Origin: Cephalopachus bancanus
Lineage: Eukaryota > Chordata > Mammalia > Primates > Tarsiidae
Assembly (NCBI GenBank): GCA_027257055.1
Contig: JAPVLO010000232.1
Location: 2,294,001 to 2,358,000, forward strand
Reading direction: 5' to 3'
Length of the DNA stretch: 64,000 nucleotides
Shown here piece by piece: positions 34,025 through 45,044 of this stretch (within the stretch, counting starts at the first letter, position 1; every line of letters begins with the position of its first letter). Made by a program: the position numbers and the translations under genes. A model generated the notes under the pieces. That model saw only the letters and a list, made by a program, of their open reading frames with translations, made no database searches and was not told the DNA's origin.

Positions 34025-34934
34025 GAAGGCTCTGGAGACTGGCCCAAGGCAGCATGACTGGAGGGGAGTTGACCCTGGAAACAGAGAACTGTGCTGGATG
34101 AGATTCATAGTCGCTGCTTTGTCACCAGGCCACTCCCAAGCGTTTTCATGGGGCTGCTGGAGCTCAGGCAGTAGGCTGCAGATGCACTGCTCGCAGCACC
34201 AGGAGACAGAATCAATGGCAGCCAGAGCACCTAGAAAGTGAGGGTGAACTTCTCAGATAGGAGTCAGAGAAGAAGGAGGCCCCAAAATCTGCTTCTACAC
34301 TTTGGCCAGATTCTTGGAGCACCCCTGAATTGGGCATCCAAGGAGAGCTCAGAAAATATGAAGCTGGAGAAAACCGAGCTGAGACTTCAGGTGCTGACTT
34401 CCGCATGAGAGATAGAGTGTGGAGTTTCAGTCCAACCAACTGAAGTGTCTGCTAGAATGAAAGTCAACACTCTTCAGAGAAAGAAAGAAGAATCCTGAGC
34501 CTCTGTACCATATCACTCACAATGCCCAGTGCAGAATAAGAAAGAGGATGATGTGACCCACAGTCAAGAGAAAAACAGTCTATAGAAAAATAACCCAAGG
34601 TGACCCAAATGTTGGAATGAGCTACACAGCAATCACAAGTGTGTGTAAGAGCTTGAAGCAAAATATGACTATAATAAACAGACAAGGGCTCTTGGCAGAA
34701 AAATGGGAAAGGAAAAAAGAAAAAGAACCAAATAGAAATGCTAGAACTAAAGAGTATATCTGATTTAGAATGTTCACTGGATGGGCTTAGTAGCAGACTG
34801 AAATGAGAGAAGGAAGGTTTATTGAACTGAAGGTGAATCCACAGATGTGATGTAATCTGAAGAATAGAGAGGAAAGATTGGAAAAAAAATGAAAATGAAT
34901 GCAGTCTTAGTGCTCCTTGAGGCCACATCAAGTG
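34025..34934 (+). mobile_element. Old L1 5' UTR and ORF1 start, sense
   Basis: caaccaactgaagtgtctgc, gaaagaagaatcctgagcct, caatgcccagtgcag, acccaaatgttggaatgagc, aagaaccaaatagaaatgct and ttcactggatgggcttagta correspond to L1M 5' UTR and the early ORF1 coiled-coil region, in order. The frame is broken. A MER1-type element inserted at its right end. Confidence 0.82.
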
Positions 34935-34942
34935 ATCTAGCG

Positions 34943-35380
34943 CAGGGGTCTCCAGCCTTTTTGGCATCAGAGACTAGTTTCGTGAAGGACAATTTTTCCA
35001 TGGATGCGAGAGGGTGGGGGCATGGGGGATGTGCCGTCAAGCCTCACTGCTCATGTTCAGCTGAACTTGCAACTGCTCCCCGGTGCTAGCATCACTACCT
35101 CAGCCCCGCCTCAGGTCACCATTAGAATCTCATAAGGAGCCGCAACCTAGATTCCTCACAAGCGCAGTTCACAATAGGATCCATGGTCCTATGAGAATCT
35201 AATGCTGCTGCTGATCTGACAGGAGGTGGAGCTCAGGTGGTCATGCAAGTGATGGGGAGTGGCTGTCAATATAGATGAAGCTTTGCTCGCCAGCCCACCG
35301 CTTACCTCCTGCTGTGCAGCCTGGTTCCTAACAGACCATGGACCGGTGCTGATCCACAGTCTGGGGGTTGGGGACCCCTG
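34943..35380 (-). mobile_element. MER1-type hAT-Charlie element, antisense
   Basis: Terminal repeats caggggtctccagcc and ggggttggggacccctg, with 8-bp target duplication atctagcg (34935-34942) and atctagtg (35381-35388), 7 of 8 matching and fitting the hAT preference for a central ctag. Internal landmarks are gaaggacaatttttccatgg, attagaatctcataaggagc, tgatctgacaggaggtggag and ggttcctaacagaccatgga. 438 bp, opposite orientation to the copy at 2267. Confidence 0.93.
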
Positions 35381-35388
35381 ATCTAGTG

Positions 35389-36012
35389 TATACATTCTGT
35401 GATCAAATGTAACCCTTGATGGCTTTCTCTGAGTCATCCTATAAGGATGTCAGATGAACCCATCATACAGACATGTCCATAACTGCTGCTGTATGCCTGG
35501 CTGTAGACACCAGTGGGGAAATGCTGTACCTATAGGTCCGTGTTTGGCTTTATAATTATATACCCAGATGACATTTTAGCTTCTATCTGCTCATAATGTC
35601 AGTTCCCCAATATCATGTATTGACATCACTGGCAGTACTAATCTTCCCTGAAACCATCACTGAGTAACTATTATTGGGAGGTAGTTCTTATCGGGTCACT
35701 TGTGTTTCTGTACATCTTGTGAGCAGAATCACTGCCTGCTTTTGTTCTAGACTATCTTTCCAATGATCTTTGTATAGCAGACCTCTTTGGAAGAGAGAGT
35801 TTTCTTTACCAAGCAATAGGGAAATGTGACTTACTCTCCAGTATAATGAAGGTAACATTTCCCTCTAGGACAAAGGTGAGGCAGTCTTTTGATAGATTAT
35901 CATGGCCCATTCAAACAGATTCAGGCTTCCCAAGTGTCAGAGTTTTCTTGTGCCTCAACCCACTCAATGCACAGGCATCACATTGCTGACATAGATATCA
36001 GTATGAGTGACA
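35389..36012. other. Unassigned non-coding stretch
   Basis: No repeat family assigned with confidence. The text has the feel of decayed interspersed repeat, possibly retroviral internal sequence, but no coding signature is visible. Confidence 0.4.
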
Positions 36013-36065
36013 GGAGACTGTGCCATTTCCCAGCAGAGAAAATTAGGATGAGAACTGGATATCAG
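36013..36065. repeat. 53-bp direct repeat, copy 1
   Basis: Matches 37381-37433 with three differences over 53 bp (two over the central 48). Core: cccagcagagaaaattagg then tgagaactggatatcag. Flanks of the two copies are unrelated. Confidence 0.9.
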
Positions 36066-36944
36066 TTGTCCTGTGGAAACTGGGGCTGGGGACCTGATGC
36101 AAATACTGACATTCCAGCTATTGCTGTGAATAATAGAGTCCTCTGTCCTTCTCCCAAGAGCCTCCAGTCTTCTGCCAGCACCCATGAAACTGTGGTATAA
36201 AACTTGTTAGCTTGAGAGGAAGGTAAGATCTCATACCTTTCTCAATTCTCGATGACCACCTCCTCACTATTAGCCAAACCCCAAAGGATTGCTAAAAACA
36301 AGAGGTCAGACCCACCTCCCTGAGAGCTGAGCTCTCTCCTCCCACTGCTCCCAGGGCAGGGTTCCCTGTATTCCAGGACAACGCCCTCCATCCACAAGTC
36401 CTCCTCTCTCTCCCTTGTGGCCCTGCATGGGCCACTCACAGTGGAGGAAGGGGTTTTCTCTTTCTCTCTCCAACGTCTCTCACAGTTCTTTTCATAAGAG
36501 ACAACGTGGGTCCTTCAAACCTCAGTGACAACCTCCTTAACTTGCCGCCAGCCTGATAGGAAGGCTACCGCAGAGGAAGGTGAGAATGGAGGCCGACGTC
36601 TTTCCATTTGACATGGGTGGATCTGTTCAACCCAGGGCACCGCCCCAAGGCCTGTCCTGTCCTGTGGGCACTGGCTTGCTCCAGCTGCCTGTTCTGTAGA
36701 CCTGCTTCAGTAGTGGGCTGGACTCTAAGGAGTGAACGAGAAGATGGAGGGTGTGGGGGGTGGGAGATAGGGATAGGTCTAAGCCCAGGCGGGGTTGGGG
36801 TGTGGAGCTGGGCAGCACAGCTTGTGTTTGGATCTGACAGTGGGTCGGAGCCAGGCTACTGCCTAACGCTCTTCATTTCCATGATTATTCATCCAGGCTC
36901 TGTTCTTGGCAAGGAGTGAAAGCAGAGACAGACCCTGTGTTACC
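36066..36944. other. Unassigned non-coding stretch
   Basis: No repeat or gene recognised between the first direct-repeat copy and the A16 tract. Confidence 0.45.
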
Positions 36945-36960
36945 AAAAAAAAAAAAAAAA
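36945..36960. repeat. A16 homopolymer
   Basis: Sixteen A residues without a recognisable SINE upstream. Possibly the tail of an unrecognised retroposon. Confidence 0.9.
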
Positions 36961-37380
36961 TCCTATTTCTGACATTTGGAGTCCAGCACCCTTCACAGAA
37001 GGAGACATGAACTCAATCATAGAGAAAAGGAAACATCCTGACACCTAGAAATTAAGATTCGGCAAAGGCCAGAATGGCAAGGGATGGATTTTTCTGGGAC
37101 TGGACATAGGACACGAACTGTTGGAGGGACCTCAAAGGCAGTGTGGCTGTGGGGAGCTCCCTAGAGGCAGGGGCACAGACAGGGCAACTAGCCAGCCACT
37201 GGCCCGCTCAGACCTTCTCTCTGTGGTCTCAGCGGGGGCCCAGTGCGGGTGTCCAGGGATGGCAGGAGTGGCTTAGCCTGGGGCACAACCTTTACAAGCC
37301 CACTGCCCTGTGTGGGAGGGTTGCCTCTTGTTTTTAGCCCATCGAGACCTCTGGGGGTCAGAGGACACAGAGGGGTGGTG
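36961..37380. other. Unassigned non-coding stretch
   Basis: No repeat or gene recognised between the A16 tract and the second direct-repeat copy. Confidence 0.45.
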
Positions 37381-37433
37381 GGAGGCTGTGCAATTTCCCA
37401 GCAGAGAAAATTAGGGTGAGAACTGGATATCAG
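37381..37433. repeat. 53-bp direct repeat, copy 2
   Basis: Second copy of the segment at 36013-36065, 1368 bp downstream in the same orientation. Differences: a for c at 37391, g for a near 37417, and one base at the left margin. Confidence 0.9.
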
Positions 37434-39642
37434 ATTCGCAAAAGCTTCTCCCTGATGCTTGGGAAATCACAGCACGCCATGCAAGGCAGCTCAGAGGAGA
37501 CGAAGTTTTCTCCAGACCAGGTGGTCAGAAGCAGAAAAGATTGTTTTGGGTTTTTTTTTAGAGGTTTAGCCAACCTCCATTCTGCATCTCTTGTGTCCAC
37601 CCAGGGTTGTTTACATCTTTGTAATTTTAAGCAGATGGACAAATGCAGGTTTCCACCCAACCTGTTATCACCCTTCATAGGATCAAATGACCCACAAACA
37701 ACGTACAAAGGACTTTCTGCCCCTTCCCAATGTCCCTCCCAACAAGTGACTTCAAGAGTGGAGAGCTGAGGAGACACTTCCTCCCATTGACTTGATCTTC
37801 CCATCGGACTTGGGCTCCCTCTCTCCAGGATTTGGCTCAAGAGAAGCAGAACTTCCTAGCTGGAGGGCATTTGTATCGAACGATCAAGAAAACCCGGGGT
37901 TGAGGTGCCATGTAGAGCCTGGTGTGTCATCAGGAACATAAGTCATGGGACCGCCAAGGCCTGGGTGGCTCTGCAGGGGCTGGCCCTTCTGCCTGCAGGC
38001 TCACGTCCCACCATCCACCCCTTGCCCCTTCAGCTGCCCTGTCTCTGATTTTGCCTGCAGGGGAGGAACATGCTCAATGCAGACATTCATTATTCAATGC
38101 AGGCTTGCCTCACCACCCAGCACCCAGGAGGCGCCCAGTGAATACTGGTGAAACCATCTGAACGAGTGTTAGCTCCAAGGCTTCCTCTCCCTTTTATTTT
38201 TTCTAGTGTGGGCTGTGACCCAGGCAGGGCGGGTGGGACGAGTCGGGACCTGGGCTTGTGTGTAACCTTGAAGTTGTTCGAGTGGTTTGAATGACAATGT
38301 GGGCTCACATTCTAGCTATGTACCCCATGGGAGAGGACCGAGCATCTGTCCTGCCTTGTTCTAGGTGATGCCTCAAGAGGACCCTACACGCTCTCCAGTA
38401 TGAGCATCTCTCTCACAGGCAGGGGCGAGAGGGAACTTGTAAAAACCAACTGCTCTCTCAAAGGGGCAAGAAGCAGGTAGGTGCGTGGCAGAGCAGAGCT
38501 CTGGAGCAAAGTGGGTGCAACAGGCACCTGGCGTCAGTCTTGGCGACATGTTTGCTCCTTCTGCTGACATGTGAGACTGCAACTGGGCTCTGGGGCTTCT
38601 GCAGCTCAGCTGTAGCCAAATTGCCTTCTTGGGAATAAACACTAAGGAAATTGCCAGACTGTCTGATGATGGTGCTCCTGGTCGCTATGTCTGGCCTAAG
38701 ATTGCCTGACTGGGCCTGGCTCTGGCTGGGGGTAGACATGAAGATCAGGCTGACTGGAGGCCACAGTCAGGGGGTGGCGAAGCGGGGAGGAATTCCAGCA
38801 AGAGGAGGGGGAGAGGAGGGAGAGAGGCAGGGAAGGAAAGCAGCCTTCAGGGGAAGGGGAGGCAGACAGACAGGCAGGCAGGAGAGGCAGGAGAGCACAC
38901 AGGCCAGGGTGAGAGGGACTGTATCTTACCACAGGATTCTCTGCCCTTCTGAGAGTTTGGTGAGCACTCTGGGTCCTCTGCACGCACACACTAATGTGCA
39001 CACATAAGATGGCTATGTACATTCCAGTGGGCTCATGGGATCCCTGACCCCCATCTATTGACCAGGGAACACAGATTAAACTCCCAGGAGAAGCAATGTG
39101 GATGAAAAACAGTAGGGATGAGCTGAAGGAATGTGAAAGGAAAGGGCTCTTGGAGCCATCCTCTGGTCTCCTGCCTTTGCTCGATGTGTGCTGCAGAAAG
39201 CCCAGGGTTCCATGAGGGCTGGTGCCAGCGTGAGGTCAGCTCGGCCTGTCCCTGTCACAGCCTTCACTCCAGAGACCATTGCTGTCACGTCTGGCATCCT
39301 TATGTCTACGGATGAGGAAAAGCATGTGTGCACAATGCAACACAATTAGACCATACATTGGATTTCTGAAGAAATGAAACGTTGGTGACCAGTGAGTCCA
39401 CTAACGTGTGGTGAGAAATTCAGTGTTGTGATTGAGCAATGCCCTCCACAGAGGATGCCTGGCTACTGCTGACATTGTCTTATAGATGTCAGAAGTGAGC
39501 ATTTCCCTGTATCTCTTTGACCCTTTACCCTGGCCCTTTCCATGTGAAGCTGGTCACCCAGGAAGAAGTGCCCTAGCACTAAAAATGCATGTGGACACTC
39601 CATCTGCTACGCTAATACAGCCTGATGGCAGATGTACTGGGT
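37434..39642. other. Unassigned, mostly single-copy stretch
   Basis: No gene or repeat family called in 2.2 kb apart from a purine-rich block at 38780-38900 (gagg/ggca repeats). Frames of 108-136 aa are present on both strands but without domains. Confidence 0.45.
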
Positions 39643-39644
39643 TG

Positions 39645-39795
39645 ACATCTCATCTTGCCAGTTACCATTTGTGTCACCTAGGATAAGCTCATTTATGTCC
39701 CTGAGACTCAGTTTCCTCATCTGTACAAAGGCTACAGCCCTTATTGCAGGATGTTTGTGATAATCAAGTCAAATAACAGACGCAAAGATCTACAA
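39645..39795 (+). mobile_element. MIR SINE, sense
   Basis: accatttgtgtcacctagga, gactcagtttcctcatctgt, acaaaggctacagccc and aggatgtttgtgataatcaa are the sense MIR core in order. Confidence 0.82.
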
Positions 39796-39874
39796 TAGAT
39801 TCTGCCGTATGTAGGTTCTGGCTACACCATGCTCTGTGCCTTCTTCTTTTGTTACACTGTGTTGCCTTTGTCTA

Positions 39875-40011
39875 TGTTTTAAACTAGACTTTTAAAATTA
39901 TAAAACCATGCATGCACATGGTAAAAACATGAAAAGTACAGAAAAGTATGAAGAAGGAAAAAAAATCTGTAATCCCATCATCTGGAGTTAATGACTGTTG
40001 ACCCTTGTATA
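39875..40011 (-). mobile_element. L1M-type LINE fragment, antisense
   Basis: aaagtacagaaaagtatgaa, aatctgtaatcccatcatct and ggagttaatgactgttgacc resemble antisense L1M (aatcacctataatcccacca ... agataaccactgttaac). The mariner element begins at its right edge. Confidence 0.55.
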
Positions 40012-40013
40012 TA

Positions 40014-40585
40014 TGAGGGGGATCCCCCAAAAAACAAACTTGTTTTTTGGAGGGCAAGCCCCTTGTAGCCCAGGCTTTCCCCACTAGGTGAGTGTTCTAG
40101 GAACCCATCAGCATCAGTGTGCCAGTCAGTGCTGTTATGAGAGGCTGCATTTGGCTTCAGTGAATTTTTTTTTGGAGATTCTTTCAATTTGTTTGCCCAT
40201 TTCCTAATGGGTGATTGATGAGTGCGCCTGCCCACACTGTGCTGAGTGTTCAGCAGTTTTTGACCCAAACAGCATGACTCTCATGTCTCCCACCCTCCCT
40301 ATTCGCCTGATCCCACCTTGTATAACTTTTTTTTGTTTCTCTGGATGAAAAAAGTCCTCAAAGGAAAATGTTTTGCCAGTGTGGAAGAGGAGAAACAAAT
40401 GGTAGAAGCACTAAAAGGCATCCAAATGGACGAGTTCAGAAACTGTTTTGAGTGGTGGAAAAAGCGTCTTCATAGGTGTATTGCATCACATGGAGAGGAC
40501 TTTGAAGGTGGTTGAAGTTTAGACATGTTCAGATAAATACACACTGTTTTATAAATAAATTCCGGGGTTTTTTGGGTCCCCCTCA
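40014..40585 (+). mobile_element. Internally deleted mariner-type element, long copy
   Basis: 572 bp with terminal inverted repeats tgagggggatccc at the left and ggtccccctca at the right (complement tgagggggacc). TA precedes it (40012-40013); the right flank is CA, explained by one mutation. The left ~190 bp is non-coding and shared with the copy at 5669. The right ~370 bp holds the C-terminal third of a mariner transposase. It is a non-autonomous deletion derivative. I do not recognise it among human mariner families. Confidence 0.9.
40213..40515 (+). pseudogene. Mariner transposase C-terminal remnant
   Basis: Across shifting frames the translation keeps mariner transposase motifs: APAHTVLSVQQFLT from the segment following the second catalytic Asp, then HPPYSPD containing the third catalytic Asp, then FFLF, and finally the ending FRNCFEWWKKRLHRCIAS-like stretch before a stop at about 40515. 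At least one single-base deletion separates the first motif from HPPYSPD. The N-terminal DNA-binding half and the first catalytic Asp are missing, so no function is possible. Confidence 0.85.
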
Positions 40586-40589
40586 CATA

Positions 40590-42436
40590 TTTCCTTCTGT
40601 GCTATTTGTAATACTCTGCTTCAGCTCTGTTCCAGTGTGCTGATCTGTGTTGTTCAGCCATTGTGCCTCCTGTAGCTCAGAAATAACTTAAATGTGAGTG
40701 TGAGGAACTTCCCGAGCACATCCTCTAGGGATGGGAAGACTTGTGTTAATGGTTTCCTATTGTTTTCAGCTCTGCACGCTGGGAAAAGCAAAAGCTTCCT
40801 GGGAGAATAACATTTCACTTTTAAAAGAAAATAAACACAGATCTCATTGTGCAGAGAGGGGGCAATGAGTGCCTCAGCCTCCCTTCTCCTGCTCCCCTGC
40901 TGGCTGCCTTCCCTTATTTCTTATCGCTGGTAAGTTCTCTGGCTGAAATCACCAGCCCTGTTGCTTGGCAGTTCATCTGCTGCTGCCTGTTTCCCTCCTG
41001 TCCCCAGGAACTCAGGGCCATGTGTTCCCTTGTCCCATATGCTGACAAGAATCTTCCCACCCAACCCACCACCAGCCCAGGAACCAGCCAGGGCCACCTG
41101 CTCAGCGTCTGCCCTCCCTGACTTCCAGAGGCAGGAGTTGGGGTGGGAGGGGAGAGCAGTGGAGAGAGGTAGAGAAAAAGATGATTTCTCAGACAAGGGG
41201 ATGCCGGGGTCTCCCATATGCCTCCTTTCCCAGTACCTCCTGTGCTCCTCACCCCTGTTTTTAATTGATCTCTGCTTGGAGGATGCTTTGGGGGAACAAA
41301 AGCACCCAATAATGGAGTGAGGCAAAGAGGGACGTCACCACAGGGAGAATGTAACTACCAATTTCCACCCGGCTCGCTAGCCTCACTGAACAGGCAGGTG
41401 AGGTTATAGGCCGGCTGAGGATGGGGTCTCGGGCAGGGCCAGCACCGTCTGGCTTCTCTCTTAGGCCATGGCTTTTGCTGTCTGCAACCTACCCTCATCT
41501 GCAAGGAGTGGTACAAGTCCTTGATTGCTCGATCAGCCAACTTGCCATCCTTTATTATTTTGATGATATAGGAGAAATTCTGCCCTTCTTAACCTAGCCT
41601 AGGGCTACCTGAATTACCTTCGAAATTGGGTAATTTTACAGATGGTAGAAAGCCACCTTTCTGTAGTCAAGGTATAGGAATATCTCCTATGACTCAAGCA
41701 AAGATGTATCAACTGGAATTGAAAAACTGGTCACTGAAACACTTGACTCAGTTTTCCAAAGAAGCACAGAGGACCTTCTGGGCGGGGAGGACAGACACCC
41801 TAATCCCTACTTCTTGAAATTCAAAGACAAAAAGACTGTTGAAGATAGAATAGAGAGCTTCCCTCAAGGCCTGGCAGAGGGAAGGCTAGTGAGGATCCAG
41901 AAATAGACTTGAGGAAAGAAAGAACATAGACTAATGAGGAAGAGCCCAGAGTGGGGTTGTGTGGGGTGTGGGGCTGACATCTCTCAGAAGTTCTGCCAGA
42001 CCCAGTGGCCTAGCGCAGCACTGATGCCCTGAAAGCATGTAGGGTAATAACTAGGGTGGGTGGAACCTGAAGAAGGGCTCTAGCATGGAGTGCCCTTGGC
42101 TCATCCTCCCTTGTGGAAACCACGGGAACATGGGTCAAGCAGGCATCATGATGAGGCCCCTGGGCAGGCCCGATGCTCATGGACATTCTTGCAAGGCAGG
42201 GAGAAGTGGAGTGGTTGTAGACTGCTCAGAAAGCGGCACTTCCCCATCTGAGTGGGGACGTCAAGTGGACGCACCTTTGTGGCAGTAGAAGGCCCAAAGA
42301 CTTTCTGGGAAAGGAGGAAGTCAATGGAGAGTCATAGATTTTTCTACTTATTTGGCACTTGGGGTTTTACTGGGTTTTAACTTTCTTAGAACATGAAAAG
42401 AGATGTGTCACCTTAAGTGTCATAGGACACGTATGC
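40590..42436. other. Unassigned, mostly single-copy stretch
   Basis: No repeat or gene called. Frames of 119-134 aa at 40914-41325 overlap on both strands, which argues against coding. Confidence 0.45.
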
Positions 42437-42439
42437 ACA

Positions 42440-42770
42440 GGACTTGCATCTGAGTGTTGTGGAGAAATTTTTATTTGTCATACATACTATGCAAGAAATA
42501 AATGTTAACTCTAGAAAATACAAACCAAAAGAAGAAAATAAGGTCCATAGTCATGATTCAGAGATTTTCTTCCAGTCTATTTTCTATATAATAGGACAGC
42601 ATAGACTATTTTCTAACCTGTCCTTTACACTTAAAATGACATTGGCAACATTTTCCCACATCACTGACAAATTTTCCATAATATCTTTTAAAATGGTGGT
42701 ACCACATTCCATTGTGTTGTTGTATCATGGTCTAGTTAACAAGTCCCCTACCATGATACCCTGAGATAGT
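42440..42770 (-). mobile_element. L1M-type LINE, antisense
   Basis: ttttcttccagtctattttc, ttacacttaaaatgacattg, ttttcccacatcactgacaa and ccattgtgttgttgtatcat resemble antisense L1M 3' sequence (ttccttccagtctttttt ... ctttccatgtcagtaaat). Confidence 0.65.
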
Positions 42771-42889
42771 TACAAAGTCTTTTTTAGCTCTGACTTTGTG
42801 TATAATTCTGGATCAGGTTCTACAGTGCAGGCAGACGCAAAAGGATGTGGCATGGTTCCTGCCTTCAGTTAGTTTACAATTAGGACTTC

Positions 42890-45040
42890 CAGTCAAAACT
42901 GCATGGATATGAAAAGGTATGTTACTTCCATACAAATACATGCAATATAACAAAAATAAATCAAATATGGGACTCTGAAGAAAGAAAGGGAAAATTCCCA
43001 GTATCTATCCCAGTACCTGTAATGAAGCAGGAACTCAAACCTGAATAATAGGTGGAAGCTGGGACCACCACAGCTCAAGAAGGCATCATACCCAAACATA
43101 AGCATGCTCAGATGGGGATTAATGTCCACCCAGGGACAAAAGTTAAGACTTCAAATCTAGATGAGTTTAGAGGCAGGGAAAGGCCCCTCTGGTACAGAGT
43201 TAGGAGCCTCTGAGGGAATTAGGAAAACTCAGCATATCTGTTTAAGCTTCAAGAAAGTAGGCCTTGGGTGGAAGAGAGTCACATACCAGGAACTGGAAAT
43301 TTAAGCAAGTATACTACCTGCATACATTTATTCAGTATAAGTAAGCCTAGAAACAAACATAAATACTGGTCCAAAACTGATAATACCAGCAGAGTGTTAG
43401 CAGAGGCAAACATAGCATCCTATAAAGAGAGATATCACCACTATTCATACAGAGGGCATGGGTTTCCCAAAGGAGACAAACTCCACTGAAGAACTACCGG
43501 TAAAAATTAGAAACCATAACAAGTACAAGATCTAATGAGTGACACTTAGAAGAAGCAGCAAATAGAATCATGAGCATTCCAAGATTTAGAGGAAGTAGAA
43601 CACTCTTAAATAAACTATAGTTAAAGTATGTTTAAAAGGTTTAAAAATGTAAAAAGAATAAAAATTATAAGAACAGTGCAGAGCAATATAGAAGTAGATT
43701 TGAAAATTAGACAAATACTGCCTCTAGAAATAAAAACTATATTATTAATTTAAAAAGTTACTGAATGTGTAAAGTAGTATTTTAGACATGGTCAAAGATA
43801 GAATTAATGACCTGGAAGATATATTGCTACTGTCATCTAGAAATTAAAGTGGAAAATATGAAAGAGAGGTTATCAGGCATGTAGTTAAAATATTAATGCC
43901 ATATTATATCTAATCAAGTACCAAGAGAAGACAACAGAAAATATGTGAGGAAGACAATATTGAAAAAATATTGGCTGAGAATTTTCCAGAATTAAATATT
44001 TAAGTTCTTAAATCGAAAATATCAGGTTCCACAAAGAATTGTTAAAAATGCACATCTAGACATTTTTTAGATACATTTTCAGAAAAAAAGATAAAATATT
44101 TAAAAATTTCCCAGAGATAAAAGATTACCCAAGCCGGGCTCGGTGGCTCAGCCTGCAATCCCACGCCTTGGGAGGCTGAGGTGAGTGAATTGCCTGAGCC
44201 CGCGGGTACGAGACCCACCTGGGCAACTTGGTGAGACTTCATCTCTACAATAAATAAAAAATTACCGGGCGTGGTAGCGTGCGCCTGTAGTTCCAGCTAT
44301 TTGGAAGGCTGAGGCGGAAGGATTGCTGGAGCCCAGCAGGTCGAGGCTGCGGTGGCCAGGAGCGGCCACTGCACTCCAGTATGGGTGACAGAGTGAGACT
44401 CCAACTCAAAAAAATAAAAAGATTACTCAAAGGAATGACAATTCAACTAACAGTAGATTTACCATCAGCAAAAATAGATAATAGGAAATATACCTTCAAA
44501 TTGTTGCAGGACAATACCATGTTATAATTTAAATCCTAACTCAACTCTTAATCAAAAATTTTAAAAAGAGTTTTTAATACAAATAGAGTTCGAGATAATT
44601 TATTACTCAAAGTTCCTACTAGTTAAAAGACTAACTAAAGAATATATGTTGGTGAGATGGAAATGGAACCAGAAAGAAGAAGTAGAATGCCCGAATCAGT
44701 GGTGAGAAGCATAACAATAGAGAAAAGATAAACCTTTTGGTAAAACTAAATAAATAGAGATTATAACAACCACCACCAAAATAAATTAAAAACAAGATGA
44801 ACTAACGTTGGATAACAGTAAATGATAAGGAGAATGAGAATGGGGTTAGGGGCTTGGAAAGATGTTTTCTTGCCCAGCAAGGGGATAGAGATGCTGATTA
44901 ATTTTAAACTTTTCAAACAGTCAGACATGCTTAATTGCAGGTAAACCACTAAAAGAAGAAAAATACAATGCATAACTTTTAAAACAGTAGAAACCAAATG
45001 AAACAAAGAAGAATAACTCCAAGAGGAGGCATGATATAGG
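42890..45040 (+). mobile_element. L1/HAL1 ORF1-region LINE, sense, degenerate
   Basis: About 2.1 kb of sense sequence. Clear ORF1-type landmarks: aaaatattggctgagaattt then tccagaatt, agattacc...aaaggaatgacaattcaacta, acagtagatttaccatcagc, aaatagataataggaaat, ttactcaaagttcctactag and gatggaaatggaaccagaa. The order fits ORF1 C-terminal domain followed by a short 3' part, as in HAL1 (half-L1). Many stops and indels. An Alu sits inside. Confidence 0.75.
44129..44420 (+). mobile_element. Alu SINE, sense, lineage-type, best preserved
   Basis: Full dimer starting aagccgggctcggtggctca and ending ccaactcaaaaaaataaaa. Target duplication aaaagattac(c/t)c at 44119-44130 and 44417-44428. Left arm gagcccgcgggtacgagacc and cacctgggcaacttggtgag, right arm cagcaggtcgaggctgcggt and ggccaggagcggccactgca. 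Retains many CpG sites, so it may be the youngest Alu here. Confidence 0.96.
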
Positions 45041-45044
45041 GAAA

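Noticed and set aside
34464..34967. 167-aa open frame on the minus strand with aromatic-rich segments
   Set aside because: It is antisense to an L1 5' UTR/ORF1 fragment and a MER1-type end.
36608..36919. 103-aa open frame before the A16 tract, considered as a retrocopied gene end
   Set aside because: No known protein resemblance, no polyadenylation signal before the A-run, and no visible target duplication.
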